Part shown: positions 35,636 to 45,307 of the stretch, piece after piece
Layout of the letters: the number at the start of each line of letters is the position of its first letter
Numbering within the stretch: position 1 is the stretch's first letter
Assembly (NCBI GenBank): GCA_900116485.1
Contig: FPAX01000003.1
Location: 124,001-188,000, forward strand
Direction of reading: 5' to 3'
From: Selenomonas sp. GACV-9
GTDB taxonomy: Bacteria > Bacillota > Negativicutes > Selenomonadales > Selenomonadaceae
Length of the DNA stretch: 64,000 nucleotides
The notes under the pieces: model-generated
Database searches by the model: none
What the model saw: only the letters and a program-made list of their open reading frames with translations
Told to the model about the DNA's origin: nothing
Translations under genes and position numbers: made by a program

Positions 35636-37012
35636 TTACATATTTTCCTTGCTGTGGCGGTAACCGTAAGCGAAGTAAATCAGCAGGCCGACGGCGCTCC
35701 AGAGCCAGAAGCGTTCCCAGGTCATGGCCGACAGGTTGTACATGATATAGGCACAGCTGGCAATCGAAAGCGTGCCCATGACGTAGATGGCCGGGCAGCG
35801 GAAGGGCCGGTTGACGTCTGGATACTTGCGGCGCATGACCATGACGCCGATCGAGGAGACGATGAAGGCGAACAGCGTGCCGACACTGCACATCTCGGCG
35901 ACAACATTGATGGGCGTAAAGCCGCTGATCAGCATGACGGCAAAACCGACGATGACCGTGATGCGATGCGGCGTCGCAAACCGCGGATGGATCTTGCAGA
36001 CTCCCTTCGGGATCAGGCCATCGCGGCTCATCGCGTAGAACGCGCGCGTCTGCGCATACATCATGACGAGCAGTACCGTCGTAAGGCCTGCGATAGCGCC
36101 CGTGCCGACGACAGCCGAACCGAAGCGGTAGCCAAGCTCGCGCAGGACGAAGGCTACCGGCTCAGCGTTGTCAAGCTGCGTATAGGAGACATTACCAGTC
36201 ATGACTGCCGTCACCGCAATATAGAGCAGCGTACAGATCAGCAGCGAGGCGATGATGCCCGTCGGCATATCGTGGGCCGGATTCTTCGTCTCCTCTGCTG
36301 CTGTCGCGATCGAGTCAACGCCGAGATAGGCAAAGATGATGACCGCCGCACCAGCCGAGACGCCAGCAAAACCAAATGGCATGAACGGTTCCCAGTTTGC
36401 AGGATCCACCGTCGGGGCCGCCAGGAACAGGAACAGGAAAATCGCCAGCAGCTTGACGCCGACGAGGATCTTGTTGACCGTGACACTCTCGCGCACGCCA
36501 CGCACCAGCAGGAACGTCAGGAAACCGGTAATCAGCACAGCAGGCAGGTTCACGAGGCCGCCGTCCGCAGGGACCGTCGTGTACTCTGCCGGCAGTATGA
36601 TGCCTGCCGATTTCAATAGGCCAACCACATAGGCCGACCAGCCGCCTGCGACGGCACTCGCCCCTACCGAATACTCAAGCACGAGGTTCCAGCCCACCAG
36701 CCAGGCCCAGAGCTCACCCACCGACGTATAGGCATAGGCATAGGCACTGCCAGCGACCGGAATCATCGCAGCCAGCTCCGAATAGGCCATGCTGACAAAA
36801 CCGCAGGCGATGCTCGCAATCAGGAACGAGAGCATCAAGGCCGGCCCCGCATACTGCGCTGCCGCCACCCCCGTCAGCACGAAGATACCCGTGCCGACGA
36901 TGACACCGATACCGAGCAAGGTGACATCCAGCGACCCTAGCGCTCGTTTTAAATGCGATTTTGACGCATCGCTCTGATACTCCGCGATGCTTTTCGTACG
37001 AAAGATTCCCAT
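35636..37012 (-). CDS. APC-superfamily amino acid permease (YfnA/CAT-like)
   Basis: The 458-residue protein has about 12 membrane helices and the APC substrate-binding motif GIGVIVGTGIFVLTG in the first helix, then YAGPALMLSFLIASIACGF and AGSAYAYAYTSVGELWAWLVGW. This is the cationic amino acid transporter-like subgroup. It imports or exchanges amino acids with proton motive force; the exact substrate is not predictable. The start ATG follows TAGGAGTG. It stands alone, with a REP-like element after its stop. Confidence 0.88.
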   Translation of the reverse strand: MGIFRTKSIAEYQSDASKSHLKRALGSLDVTLLGIGVIVGTGIFVLTGVAAAQYAGPALMLSFLIASIACGFVSMAYSELAAMIPVAGSAYAYAYTSVGELWAWLVGWNLVLEYSVGASAVAGGWSAYVVGLLKSAGIILPAEYTTVPADGGLVNLPAVLITGFLTFLLVRGVRESVTVNKILVGVKLLAIFLFLFLAAPTVDPANWEPFMPFGFAGVSAGAAVIIFAYLGVDSIATAAEETKNPAHDMPTGIIASLLICTLLYIAVTAVMTGNVSYTQLDNAEPVAFVLRELGYRFGSAVVGTGAIAGLTTVLLVMMYAQTRAFYAMSRDGLIPKGVCKIHPRFATPHRITVIVGFAVMLISGFTPINVVAEMCSVGTLFAFIVSSIGVMVMRRKYPDVNRPFRCPAIYVMGTLSIASCAYIMYNLSAMTWERFWLWSAVGLLIYFAYGYRHSKENM

Positions 37013-37209
37013 CGGAACACTCCTAACTGCCTGAATTGTATTCTCTGAATAAACATACTGTTGTATTATAGCACACGAGCGGACAAAAATGAATTCGTTT
37101 TTTGTAAAGTTGCAATACAGCAGCAGGATTTCAGTTATCCACGTCGAATTAATACCAAGCAGAAGGAACCGATGGTTAAACTGGGATAAAGCAAGGAGTG
37201 TGGCGTCCG

Positions 37210-37497
37210 ATGATCAAGAACATGGCTATCTATGTTATCCTCAAGCTCGAGTATGGCAAGGGGCAGGAAAACGTCTATACCAGCATCCTCAACGTGACCT
37301 CAAGCAAGAGCACAGCGGAAACCTTCAAAGAGCACTACGAGGAGGAATTCGCAGATGAGATCGAGCATGAGCATAACGGCCGCTTCGTCTCCATCCGTTT
37401 GCACAAAGCGCTGATCCAGCTCGACGATGAGATCATCGCCCCGGATATGTTCATCCGCTTTATCGGCGATAAGAATGTCAAAGACGTATTCAAATAG
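37210..37497 (+). CDS. Small protein of unknown function
   Basis: The 95-residue product (MIKNMAIYVILKLEYGKGQ...) has no signal peptide or membrane helix and alternates strands and helices, with an acidic middle (EEEFADEIEHEHNG). I do not recognise a family. The ATG is preceded by AAGGAG at 11 nt; a GTG four codons earlier overlaps that site. A strong terminator follows, so it is probably a real monocistronic gene. Nothing in its neighbourhood indicates a function. Confidence 0.65.
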   Translation: MIKNMAIYVILKLEYGKGQENVYTSILNVTSSKSTAETFKEHYEEEFADEIEHEHNGRFVSIRLHKALIQLDDEIIAPDMFIRFIGDKNVKDVFK

Positions 37498-37508
37498 TTT
37501 TGTGCAAA

Positions 37509-37536
37509 AAAAGACCAGCCACCCGGCTGGTCTTTT
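37509..37536 (+). terminator. Rho-independent terminator after the small gene
   Basis: A perfect 12-bp stem (AAAAGACCAGCC and complement) with a 4-nt loop ends in TTTT. It may also end the tRNA-Pro transcript from the other side. Confidence 0.85.
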
Positions 37537-37551
37537 GCATTGTCATGATAA

Positions 37552-37628
<77 letters not shown>

Positions 37629-37695
37629 ACAACGTAGACTATTATAACGCGCTAAAAAGGATAATGCAACCCCTTTTTTGAAAAAAAGTTAAATT

Positions 37696-40600
37696 TTACG
37701 CTGATTTTTTCCGCTGATAGAAAAACAGGAAGATAATCGGGATGACCAAGAGCGTAAATACTGTCGAGGTCAGAAGGCCGCCAATGATGACCCAGGCCAT
37801 CGAGACGCGAGTCTCGGAGCCTGCCGTCATCGCCAGCGCCGTCGGCATCATGCCGACCATCATCGTCAGTGTCGTCATGAAGATTGGCTTCAGGCGCACC
37901 CTGCCGGCCTCCACAATTGCCTCCAGTGCCGTGCGCCCCCGATCCATCAGCGTCAACGCATAGTCAATCAGCAAGGTACCGTTCTTGGCCACGATACCAT
38001 CCATGACCAGGATACCGATCATCGAGTAGAGGTTCAGCGTATTATGCGTGATGAACAGCAGCAAGATCGAGCCGATAAGTCCCAGCGGCAGCGAGAACAT
38101 GCGGATGAATGGCGTGACCACCGACTCATAGAGCACCGCCAGCAGCATATAGATAAGCACCAGGGCCAGGAACAATGCACTCAAGAGCTCCGAGAACGTG
38201 TCATTCATGCGCGTCGCCTGCCCCTTGAACTGGTAATTTATCGTATCGCCAAGATGCGCCTTGGAAAGTGCCTTCCTGACATCCTTCATCACGTCGCCAA
38301 TGGGCCGGCCGCTGACATTGGCACCAATGGCGATAGCGCGCTGCTTGTCCACACGGCGGATAGTCACAGGACCGCGGCCATTCTTTATCTCAGCCACATC
38401 GCCAAGATAGATAAGCCTGCTGCCTGCCAGCACCGGCACATGGGCTACATCCGAGGCCTTATAGCCATCGGCATCCTTGAACCGAACCTTGATATTCGTA
38501 TCAAGACCACTGTTGTGGCTGTCATTCTTGAGCTCGCCTGCCGAAAGGCCGGAGATTGCCGATGAAAACGCCGTATCAACGTCTGCCAGCGACGTACCGT
38601 AGGCCTTGAGTTTCTGGCGGTCAACGGTCAACTGCAGCTCCGGCATGCCCTGGGTATAGGAACTGTTGACGTCGGTGACACCCTTGACATCATTCTGCAG
38701 GATGCTCATGACACGGTCAGCCGCAGCACTGAGCTCCTCATTGTTGTTGCCACGCAGCTCAATCTGCAGCGCGCCGCCGCCGTTGCGGGCACCGCCGCCC
38801 CCCGAGATACCTGCAACATTGCTCTGGGTCTCTGCCACGCGGATATCGGCATCATTGATGTCCGCCGCAAACTCGCGGACTTCATTGGCAACGTCCCATA
38901 CCGAGCGCGAACGTTGCTGGCGGTCGACGAGCTGTACCTTGATGCGCCCCTCATAGGCAGTCATGCCGCCCACCTGCGACATATAGTACTTGACTTCGGG
39001 AATCTCACCAAGCTTGCCCTCAAGCTGCCTCGCAATACGATTGGTTGTCTCCGACGAAGAGTTCACCGGCGCCTGGATGTTGATCGTAAAACTCGACTCA
39101 TCCGTCTGCGGCATATACTCCATCCCGACGATCCCAGTGGGCACCATGGCGATGACGCCAACAAATACGGCGAGTATCGTCACGAGCAGTTTCTTCTTAT
39201 GCCCGAGGCTCCAATACAGGACGCGTTCATAAAAAGCCACCGCCCGCTCCTCCAAGCGATCCATGAAATCCCAGAGTTTCTTCTTCTCTGGATGATAGCC
39301 CCTGCGGAAAAACCGCGAGGCCAGCATCGGCGTCAAGGTAAACGACACGAACAGCGAGAAGAAACCGGCAAATACGATAGTCAAACCAAACTGACGGAAA
39401 TACTGACCGGTCATGCCCTCCATGAAGGCAATCGGCATGAATACTGCCGCATCGCAAAGCGTGATAGCGATAGCGGCCATGCCGATCTCATTACGGCCGT
39501 TCTCAGCGGCAAGCTTCGAATCCTCGCCCAGCCGCAGATGACGATTGATATTCTCCAGGACAACGATGGAGTCATCGACCAGGATACCGATGCACAGGGT
39601 CATGCCCATCAGCGTCATCATATTGAAGGTGAATCCTGCGATATACATGACGAAGAACGTCGCAATCAGCGAGGTCGGTATCGCGATCATGACAGCTGCT
39701 GTCGAGCGCCAGCCCCGCAGGAACAGGAACAGCACCAACCCTGTCGTGATAAGGCCTTCCACCAGGGTTCCCAAGGTATTGTGCAGGGAATCCTGGATAT
39801 AGTTCGCATCATTAGATACCACGACAAACTGGTAGTCCGGATAGTTCTTGCGCAGCCTCTGCACAGCCCTCATGATGTTGCCAGCAGTCTCCACCACATT
39901 GGCATCGCTGTTCTTGTAGATCAGCACATTTATGGCATCTTCCCCATTGAGACGGCCATAGCGGGAACGGCGGGCATCCTGCTCGCGCACCGTCGCCACA
40001 GCTGTCAGCGGTATCATCTTGCCATCGGCATTCTGCACCTGTATCTGCTCGATGTCTTTAGCTGTCTTGTACTGCGCCACCACGCGGACATCGGACTTCG
40101 TTGTCTCGGTGTAGACCGAACCTGACGGCAGCAGCTGGTTCTCTTTCTTGATGGCCGACGAAATCTTCGCCAGCGTCAGCTTGTAGGCCGCCATCTTGTC
40201 GCGGTCGACATCGACGGCCACCTCCTTATCCCGGCCGCCATGCAGCTCTATCTCCGAGACGCCGCCCGCCTGCTGCAAAGTCTCCTGAAAGACATTGTCG
40301 GTCATCGAGTAGGTATCGGCCAAACTGTGCTGGCTCATGACCGCCAGCTCGATGATTGGCTTGGCGTTGATATCGCGCTTGATGACTACCGGCGAGTCCG
40401 CTTCATCGGGCAGTTTATTCTTGATGGCCTCGACCTTCTTGGTCGCATCGATGGCTGCCGTATCGGCACTGGCATCAAAGTCAAGCTCAAGCATGACCCG
40501 CGCCCGCTCATAGCTGGCCGTCGAGGTTATCTTCTTGACATTTGACACCGAGGACAAGGCATCCTCGACAGGCTTGACGATTTCCTGCTCCACCGAGTCC

Positions 40601-40767
40601 GCGCTCGCCCCCGGATATTTGACCGTGACCGTGACATACGGCGTATTGAGTGCCGGCAAGAGCTCGACACCAATCCGGTAGTAGCTGTACAGGCCGAGCA
40701 CGACGAAGAACATGACAATCATCGAGATGCCGACTGGACGGTTGATGGAAAAACGTGTCAGATTCAT
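37696..40767 (-). CDS. RND-family multidrug efflux transporter (AcrB/HAE1-like)
   Basis: The 1023-residue inner-membrane pump starts with the typical MNLTRFSINRPVGISMIVMF helix and PGASADSVEQEIVKPVE. Helix 4 carries the proton-relay aspartates in GILVDDSIVVLENINRH, and the second half repeats the fold (GILVMDGIVAKNGTLLIDY). It works with the membrane-fusion protein encoded 3 bp upstream. No TolC-like outer-membrane gene is in the window, so the third partner must lie elsewhere. Loop residues are like drug pumps rather than heavy-metal (CusA) pumps. The substrate is unknown. Confidence 0.93.
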   Translation of the reverse strand: MNLTRFSINRPVGISMIVMFFVVLGLYSYYRIGVELLPALNTPYVTVTVKYPGASADSVEQEIVKPVEDALSSVSNVKKITSTASYERARVMLELDFDASADTAAIDATKKVEAIKNKLPDEADSPVVIKRDINAKPIIELAVMSQHSLADTYSMTDNVFQETLQQAGGVSEIELHGGRDKEVAVDVDRDKMAAYKLTLAKISSAIKKENQLLPSGSVYTETTKSDVRVVAQYKTAKDIEQIQVQNADGKMIPLTAVATVREQDARRSRYGRLNGEDAINVLIYKNSDANVVETAGNIMRAVQRLRKNYPDYQFVVVSNDANYIQDSLHNTLGTLVEGLITTGLVLFLFLRGWRSTAAVMIAIPTSLIATFFVMYIAGFTFNMMTLMGMTLCIGILVDDSIVVLENINRHLRLGEDSKLAAENGRNEIGMAAIAITLCDAAVFMPIAFMEGMTGQYFRQFGLTIVFAGFFSLFVSFTLTPMLASRFFRRGYHPEKKKLWDFMDRLEERAVAFYERVLYWSLGHKKKLLVTILAVFVGVIAMVPTGIVGMEYMPQTDESSFTINIQAPVNSSSETTNRIARQLEGKLGEIPEVKYYMSQVGGMTAYEGRIKVQLVDRQQRSRSVWDVANEVREFAADINDADIRVAETQSNVAGISGGGGARNGGGALQIELRGNNNEELSAAADRVMSILQNDVKGVTDVNSSYTQGMPELQLTVDRQKLKAYGTSLADVDTAFSSAISGLSAGELKNDSHNSGLDTNIKVRFKDADGYKASDVAHVPVLAGSRLIYLGDVAEIKNGRGPVTIRRVDKQRAIAIGANVSGRPIGDVMKDVRKALSKAHLGDTINYQFKGQATRMNDTFSELLSALFLALVLIYMLLAVLYESVVTPFIRMFSLPLGLIGSILLLFITHNTLNLYSMIGILVMDGIVAKNGTLLIDYALTLMDRGRTALEAIVEAGRVRLKPIFMTTLTMMVGMMPTALAMTAGSETRVSMAWVIIGGLLTSTVFTLLVIPIIFLFFYQRKKSA

Positions 40768-40770
40768 CCG

Positions 40771-42027
40771 TCATCCCTCCACGCTATCGTCCACATCTAC
40801 CGCAGTTCCCGTCTGCAGCTTATCCTGATTCGAGATGACAACCGTTTCGCCATCCTCGAGCCCCGCGATGATTTCCTGTGATTCGTCATTGATCAGGCCG
40901 ATCTTGACCTCCCGCTCCTCAACCGTGCCATCAGCCTTGAGCACGAACAAGGTCTGATGGCCATTGCGCGAGATGACAGCTTCCTTGGGTACAAACAACG
41001 TATCATGACGCTGCAGGATATCGATAGCCGTATGGGCAAACAGCCCCGCCTTGATATCATCGCTCGTCGTGTCAAGCTCGATGCGCGCCTGGTATGTCTT
41101 GGCACTGTCGTCCATCGCGGGACTCACATAGACAATGCGCCCTGTATAGTCCGCCCCGAGTGCATCAATCGTTACCCTGACCTCCATCCCAGTCTTCAGG
41201 ATAGCCGCATCGCTTTCCGACAACGCGCAGTCCACATTGAGATGGCTGTTATCGACCAGCGAGAGCACCTTCGTCCCTGCCGTCACGATAGCACCGACCT
41301 CGGCATTGCGATAGCCAATGACGCCATCGCGCGGTGCCCGCAGGATCATATCCTCACGCTGACGACGCAGCGCTGCGGCTGCATACCGCTGCTTCTCGGC
41401 CGTATACTGTTTCGACTGGACGCTGGCCGCACTGTCACCATCGGCCTGGTTGGCCAGCACCTCAAAGGCCGCCTTGCTAGCCATATATTCCTGCTCAACC
41501 GAGTCGAGCGTATTCTGCGAAATCGCACCAATGGAAAAGAGATACTGATTGCGCTCGTACTTGCCCTTCTCGAGCTCATAGGCATTCTTGGCCTTGATGT
41601 AGTTCGCATCATAGGTCACAGCTGCCTCGCGTGCATCAGCTGCGGCAGCATTTGCCGCAGCATCATTCTGATTGATGGAGATATCAAGATCCCCTGTATC
41701 CTGTACCATGAGCACCTGGCCTGCCGTTACCACATCGCCAAGATTCACGCAGACCTCAGCGACACGGCCTGTGTATTTGGGCGCCAGGGCGACATTGGCA
41801 TCAGCCACAGTCTGCCCCGACAGTACCACACGGCGCATCATGTCCTGCCGCACAACCTGCTGCACCTTGACCAACGGCTTGCCATGACGCACTCGTTTCT
41901 CCGTATTGCGCGCATTACCGAAATAGAAATATAGCGCCACCCCCAGAAAGATCATCACAGTCAGCACTGCAAGTATCTTCTGCCTGCGGCTCATCTGCCG
42001 GAAATCATTTTGAAAATCATGACGCAT
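40771..42027 (-). CDS. RND periplasmic adaptor (membrane-fusion protein)
   Basis: This protein of about 418 residues has one N-terminal membrane anchor (KILAVLTVMIFLGVALYFYF), then the lipoyl-like barrel (VALAPKYTGRVAEVCVNLGD), a long alpha hairpin and a return barrel segment (RAPRDGVIGYRNAEVGAIV), as in AcrA/HlyD-type adaptors. It couples the RND pump to an outer-membrane channel. The ATG at 42027 is favoured by GGGGAG 7 nt upstream; an ATG five codons earlier lies within that site region. The gene and pump are one operon. Confidence 0.9.
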   Translation of the reverse strand: MRHDFQNDFRQMSRRQKILAVLTVMIFLGVALYFYFGNARNTEKRVRHGKPLVKVQQVVRQDMMRRVVLSGQTVADANVALAPKYTGRVAEVCVNLGDVVTAGQVLMVQDTGDLDISINQNDAAANAAAADAREAAVTYDANYIKAKNAYELEKGKYERNQYLFSIGAISQNTLDSVEQEYMASKAAFEVLANQADGDSAASVQSKQYTAEKQRYAAAALRRQREDMILRAPRDGVIGYRNAEVGAIVTAGTKVLSLVDNSHLNVDCALSESDAAILKTGMEVRVTIDALGADYTGRIVYVSPAMDDSAKTYQARIELDTTSDDIKAGLFAHTAIDILQRHDTLFVPKEAVISRNGHQTLFVLKADGTVEEREVKIGLINDESQEIIAGLEDGETVVISNQDKLQTGTAVDVDDSVEG

Positions 42028-42213
42028 ATGATTGCTCCCCATCCCATTTCATTACTCATACATATATTCTTATTAGTAATATTGTAACACTACCATATTA
42101 AAAAGGGGAGTTTTTTATTTTTGCCACTACAGCAGGGAATCACTGACCACTCGAAGAATACCTACATGTATGAATAAATAATACTATCCTGATTTGAAAG
42201 CGAGGCACAAGTC

Positions 42214-43374
42214 ATGCAAGCAGTTGAAATCCGCAAAGACATCTACTGGGTCGGCGCGATTGACTGGTCCATGCGCAGTTTCCATGGCTACCAGACAGGA
42301 CGCGGCACCACCTATAACGCTTATCTGATCCTTGACGAGAAAATCACGCTTATCGATACGGTCAAAGACAGCTTTGCCGAGGAGCTGCTCGCACGCATCG
42401 CTTCCGTCATCGATCCTGCGAAGATCGACTATATCATCTCGAGCCACGTCGAGCCCGACCATTCAGGTGCTATCCCGTTCATGATGCAGCACTGCCCCAA
42501 CGCCACGATCATCACGAGCCTGCCCAACGGGCTCAAAGGGCTGAATGCCCGCTATGGCGACCTACCCTACGAGGGCGTCAATGCAAACGATACGCTGAGC
42601 ATCGGCAACCGCACATTGCAGTTCGTGCCAACACCAATGCTCCACTGGCCCGACAGCATGGTCACCTACTGTCCCGAGGAAAAGATCCTGTTCTCCAACG
42701 ACGCCTTCGGCGAACACCTCGCCTCCAGCAAGCGCTTTGACGACGAGAATGACCTGCCGACGGTCCTCTGGGAGGCCAAGAAATACTACGCCAACATCCT
42801 GATGCTCTACGGCCGACAGGCACAGACGGCCTTCCAGGCACTCAACGGGCTCAAGATCAACATGATTGCCACTGGACACGGCGTTATCTGGCGGTCACAT
42901 ATCGACGATATCCTCGCCTGCTATCAGAAATGGGCCGCCTGTGCCGTCGAAGACCGCGCCGTCGTCGTCTTTGACAGCATGTGGCACTCGACAGAAAAGA
43001 TTGCACGCACCATCGCCGAGGCCTTTGAACAGAAAGGTATCCCCTGTTCCTACTACGATATCAAGGAAAACCATCTCTCCGATATCATGACCGATGTCCT
43101 CACGGCTAAATACATCGCCGTAGGCTCGCCAACCATCAACAATCAGATGATGCCGACAATCGCCAGCTTCCTCTGTTACCTCAAGGGGCTCTCGCCCAAG
43201 CGTCACCAAGGCTTTGCCTTCGGCTCCTATGGCTGGGGCGGGCAGAGCATCGCCCAGGTCGAGGAAGAACTGAAGGCAGCCGGCATCGAGATCATCCTCG
43301 ATAAGATACGCATCGCCAACGTTCCTACCGGCGAGCAGCTGCAAGCCATCACCCAGAGCATCCAAGAGCTCTGA
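42214..43374 (+). CDS. fprA: FprA-type A flavodiiron protein (O2/NO reductase)
   Basis: The 386-residue protein has an N-terminal metallo-beta-lactamase domain with the diiron ligands HVEPDH (78-83), a His in MLHWPDSM, an Asp in SNDAFGEH and a His in ATGHGVIW. The C-terminal flavodoxin domain includes the FMN loop VVVFDSMWHSTEKIA and AVGSPTINNQM. There is no rubredoxin fusion, so a separate reductant is needed. These enzymes detoxify oxygen or nitric oxide in anaerobes. The ATG follows GAGGCAC. It is monocistronic with a clear terminator and is divergent from the RND operon. Confidence 0.93.
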   Translation: MQAVEIRKDIYWVGAIDWSMRSFHGYQTGRGTTYNAYLILDEKITLIDTVKDSFAEELLARIASVIDPAKIDYIISSHVEPDHSGAIPFMMQHCPNATIITSLPNGLKGLNARYGDLPYEGVNANDTLSIGNRTLQFVPTPMLHWPDSMVTYCPEEKILFSNDAFGEHLASSKRFDDENDLPTVLWEAKKYYANILMLYGRQAQTAFQALNGLKINMIATGHGVIWRSHIDDILACYQKWAACAVEDRAVVVFDSMWHSTEKIARTIAEAFEQKGIPCSYYDIKENHLSDIMTDVLTAKYIAVGSPTINNQMMPTIASFLCYLKGLSPKRHQGFAFGSYGWGGQSIAQVEEELKAAGIEIILDKIRIANVPTGEQLQAITQSIQEL

Positions 43375-43387
43375 GACAAGCACATAG

Positions 43388-43425
43388 AAAAAGCCGCGTC
43401 AGTATAAATACCGACGCGGCTTTTT
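43388..43425. terminator. Rho-independent terminator between fprA and the opposed hypothetical gene
   Basis: A 13-bp stem (AAAAAGCCGCGTC and complement) with a 12-nt loop; A and T tracts make it usable in both directions. Confidence 0.85.
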
Positions 43426-43436
43426 CCTGCCCAGCA

Positions 43437-43877
43437 TCACTTGATTACCTTGAAGTTTTTCAGGAGTTCCTTTTTCTCGTCCTCCGTCATGGCCGAGCGC
43501 TTGTTTTCGCCCTCCACCATTTTCAAGCAGGACTTTTTCTGATCCTGCTTTCGTTCCTGACCGAGAGAAACCATGCGGATATGCTTATCGTCATGAAGAA
43601 GCTCCAACATGTTGAGCTTTTCCAGCAGATCCTTCAGATAGCCTTTCGCACGAGCGTTGCGTATCTGACTGGCAAGCTGCACCGCCGCCTGGTCTTGCAG
43701 CTCCAAAAGACTCCCCCGCTCCAACAGGGATGAGTCTATGAACTTGCCGAGACCGACGCGGTTCAGATAAGAGGTCAGGTTTCCCCGGAAATAGGCCAGC
43801 CGCATCCTTTCCTGCAGACGGATGGCGGCCCGGACAAGGATTCCATCAAGGCGTTCATCAAAACTTGCGTGTTTCAT
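43437..43877 (-). CDS. Hypothetical helical protein
   Basis: The 146-residue product is mostly charged alpha helix (RLDGILVRAAIRLQERMRLAY, QDQAAVQLASQIRNARAKGY split normally) and basic at the C-terminus (KKELLKNFKVIK). It has no membrane segment, signal peptide or recognised motif. An ATG with GGGGGTG upstream and a bounded intergenic position support a real gene. Neighbours (flavodiiron protein, histidine kinase) are not clearly linked to it. Confidence 0.6.
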   Translation of the reverse strand: MKHASFDERLDGILVRAAIRLQERMRLAYFRGNLTSYLNRVGLGKFIDSSLLERGSLLELQDQAAVQLASQIRNARAKGYLKDLLEKLNMLELLHDDKHIRMVSLGQERKQDQKKSCLKMVEGENKRSAMTEDEKKELLKNFKVIK

Positions 43878-43972
43878 GAAGACACCCCCGTGATGAAAAC
43901 TTGCTCATATATATGTAAATATTCGCCTCTACGCCAAATATCTCCTGCTAAAAATATCGATTAAAAAATATT

Positions 43973-45307
43973 TTATTCTGCCGTCGGCACTGGCTTGACC
44001 TTGCCCACAGCCTTCGTCTTCATCTTGAGCGTGACCAGGAACGTCGTCCCCTTGCCAAGCTCGCTTTCAATCTGGATCGTGCCCTTGTGCAGGTTGACAA
44101 TCTCCTGGGCAATCGCCAAACCCAGACCATTGCCACCCATCTCGCGCGAACGCGCCTTATCGACGCGATAGAAACGATCGAAGACTTTCTCCTGATCTTC
44201 CGGCGAGATGCCAATGCCTGTATCGGCTACAGCCAGACAGACCTTGCCCTTCTCGGCCTTGCGGAATTCCACCGTGACCGTGCCGCCCTCCGGCGTATAT
44301 TTCACCGCATTATCCACGAGGATCAGCACGAGCTGGCGAATCTTCTGCTCATCGGCATGGATGATTGCCTTGGGCAGCCGCTCAGCGACAAGGGTTATCT
44401 TCTTCTGATCAGCCAATGGCTGCATGAGCCGCGCCGTCTGCGCCGCCACGGCACCGAGGTCGAACTTCGATGGCTTGAGCTTCAGCGCCTTGTTGTCACT
44501 GCGCGCCACCACGAGCAGATCGCCGACCAGCTTCGTCATCTTCTTGACCTCATCGCGCACATCCTCGATGACCTGCTTGAGGAATGGCGACTTGATGGAC
44601 GGGTCGTTCTGCAGCAGGTCTGCCGACGCCATGACAACAGCCAGCGGCGTGCGCAGCTCATGGCTCGCATCAGCCGCAAACTGGCGCTGTTTCTCATAGG
44701 CAGCCTTGAGCGGCACCATGGCCTTGCCCGAGAGCAGATGGCCGACGATCGTCGCGATGATAAGCGCCAGAATGCCCAGGGCAGCCATGATGGTGGTGGC
44801 CTTTTCCATACCGTTATAAAGAGCCGTGACATCCTTGCCGACATAGACCACCTGAGGAGATGCCCCCGGCTCACGGATCTTCTGCATGGTCATCATGATC
44901 TTCGTCTTATGGCCATTCTCACGGGGCTTGGTCACGACCGTAACCTCTCCCTCTTCGCCAGACCACTGATTCATGACATCGAGAATGAATGGCTCGATGC
45001 GGAATGAGGCCCGGGCAAAGTTCAGCAGCCGGCCATCGCTATCGAACACATAGAAAAACAGCCGGTCATTCGTGCTCTTATAGGCCACCGTATCGTCGAT
45101 GACCAGCTCCGGATGCTGGTTCAGATAACGCTGGGCCTCAGCCACATTGTCAGCAGTATCCCAGAGCTCCCGTGCCTGCTCGGAACGGATGGACCACTCC
45201 ATCGACTGATGCATCGCGAAGATCAGCACCGCCAGGAAGATGATCATAACCAATGAGTAAAGCATCGTCAGCTTGCGACGGCTTTGCCCGAAAAGGTTTT
45301 CTGTCAT
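43973..45307 (-). CDS. Membrane sensor histidine kinase
   Basis: The 444-residue kinase has two membrane helices (about residues 13-30 and 175-200) around a periplasmic sensor of about 145 residues, then the dimerisation box ASHELRTPLAVV with the phospho-acceptor His, the N box NAVKYTPEGG, G1 DTGIGIS and G2 GNGLGLAIA. It is similar in layout to CiaH/BaeS-type kinases. The signal is unknown. Its ATG overlaps the stop of the regulator gene (TAATGA), so the two are translated together. Confidence 0.93.
   Translation of the reverse strand: MTENLFGQSRRKLTMLYSLVMIIFLAVLIFAMHQSMEWSIRSEQARELWDTADNVAEAQRYLNQHPELVIDDTVAYKSTNDRLFFYVFDSDGRLLNFARASFRIEPFILDVMNQWSGEEGEVTVVTKPRENGHKTKIMMTMQKIREPGASPQVVYVGKDVTALYNGMEKATTIMAALGILALIIATIVGHLLSGKAMVPLKAAYEKQRQFAADASHELRTPLAVVMASADLLQNDPSIKSPFLKQVIEDVRDEVKKMTKLVGDLLVVARSDNKALKLKPSKFDLGAVAAQTARLMQPLADQKKITLVAERLPKAIIHADEQKIRQLVLILVDNAVKYTPEGGTVTVEFRKAEKGKVCLAVADTGIGISPEDQEKVFDRFYRVDKARSREMGGNGLGLAIAQEIVNLHKGTIQIESELGKGTTFLVTLKMKTKAVGKVKPVPTAE

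Noticed and set aside
38914..40125. A 403-codon plus-strand frame
   Set aside because: Shadow of the RND pump gene; His/Arg-rich composition and no recognisable domain.
42051..42080. ATTACT...AGTAAT inverted repeat between fprA and the RND operon as a TetR-type operator
   Set aside because: Arms are only 6 bp with an 18-nt A+T-rich spacer, and no regulator gene is adjacent; chance occurrence is likely.
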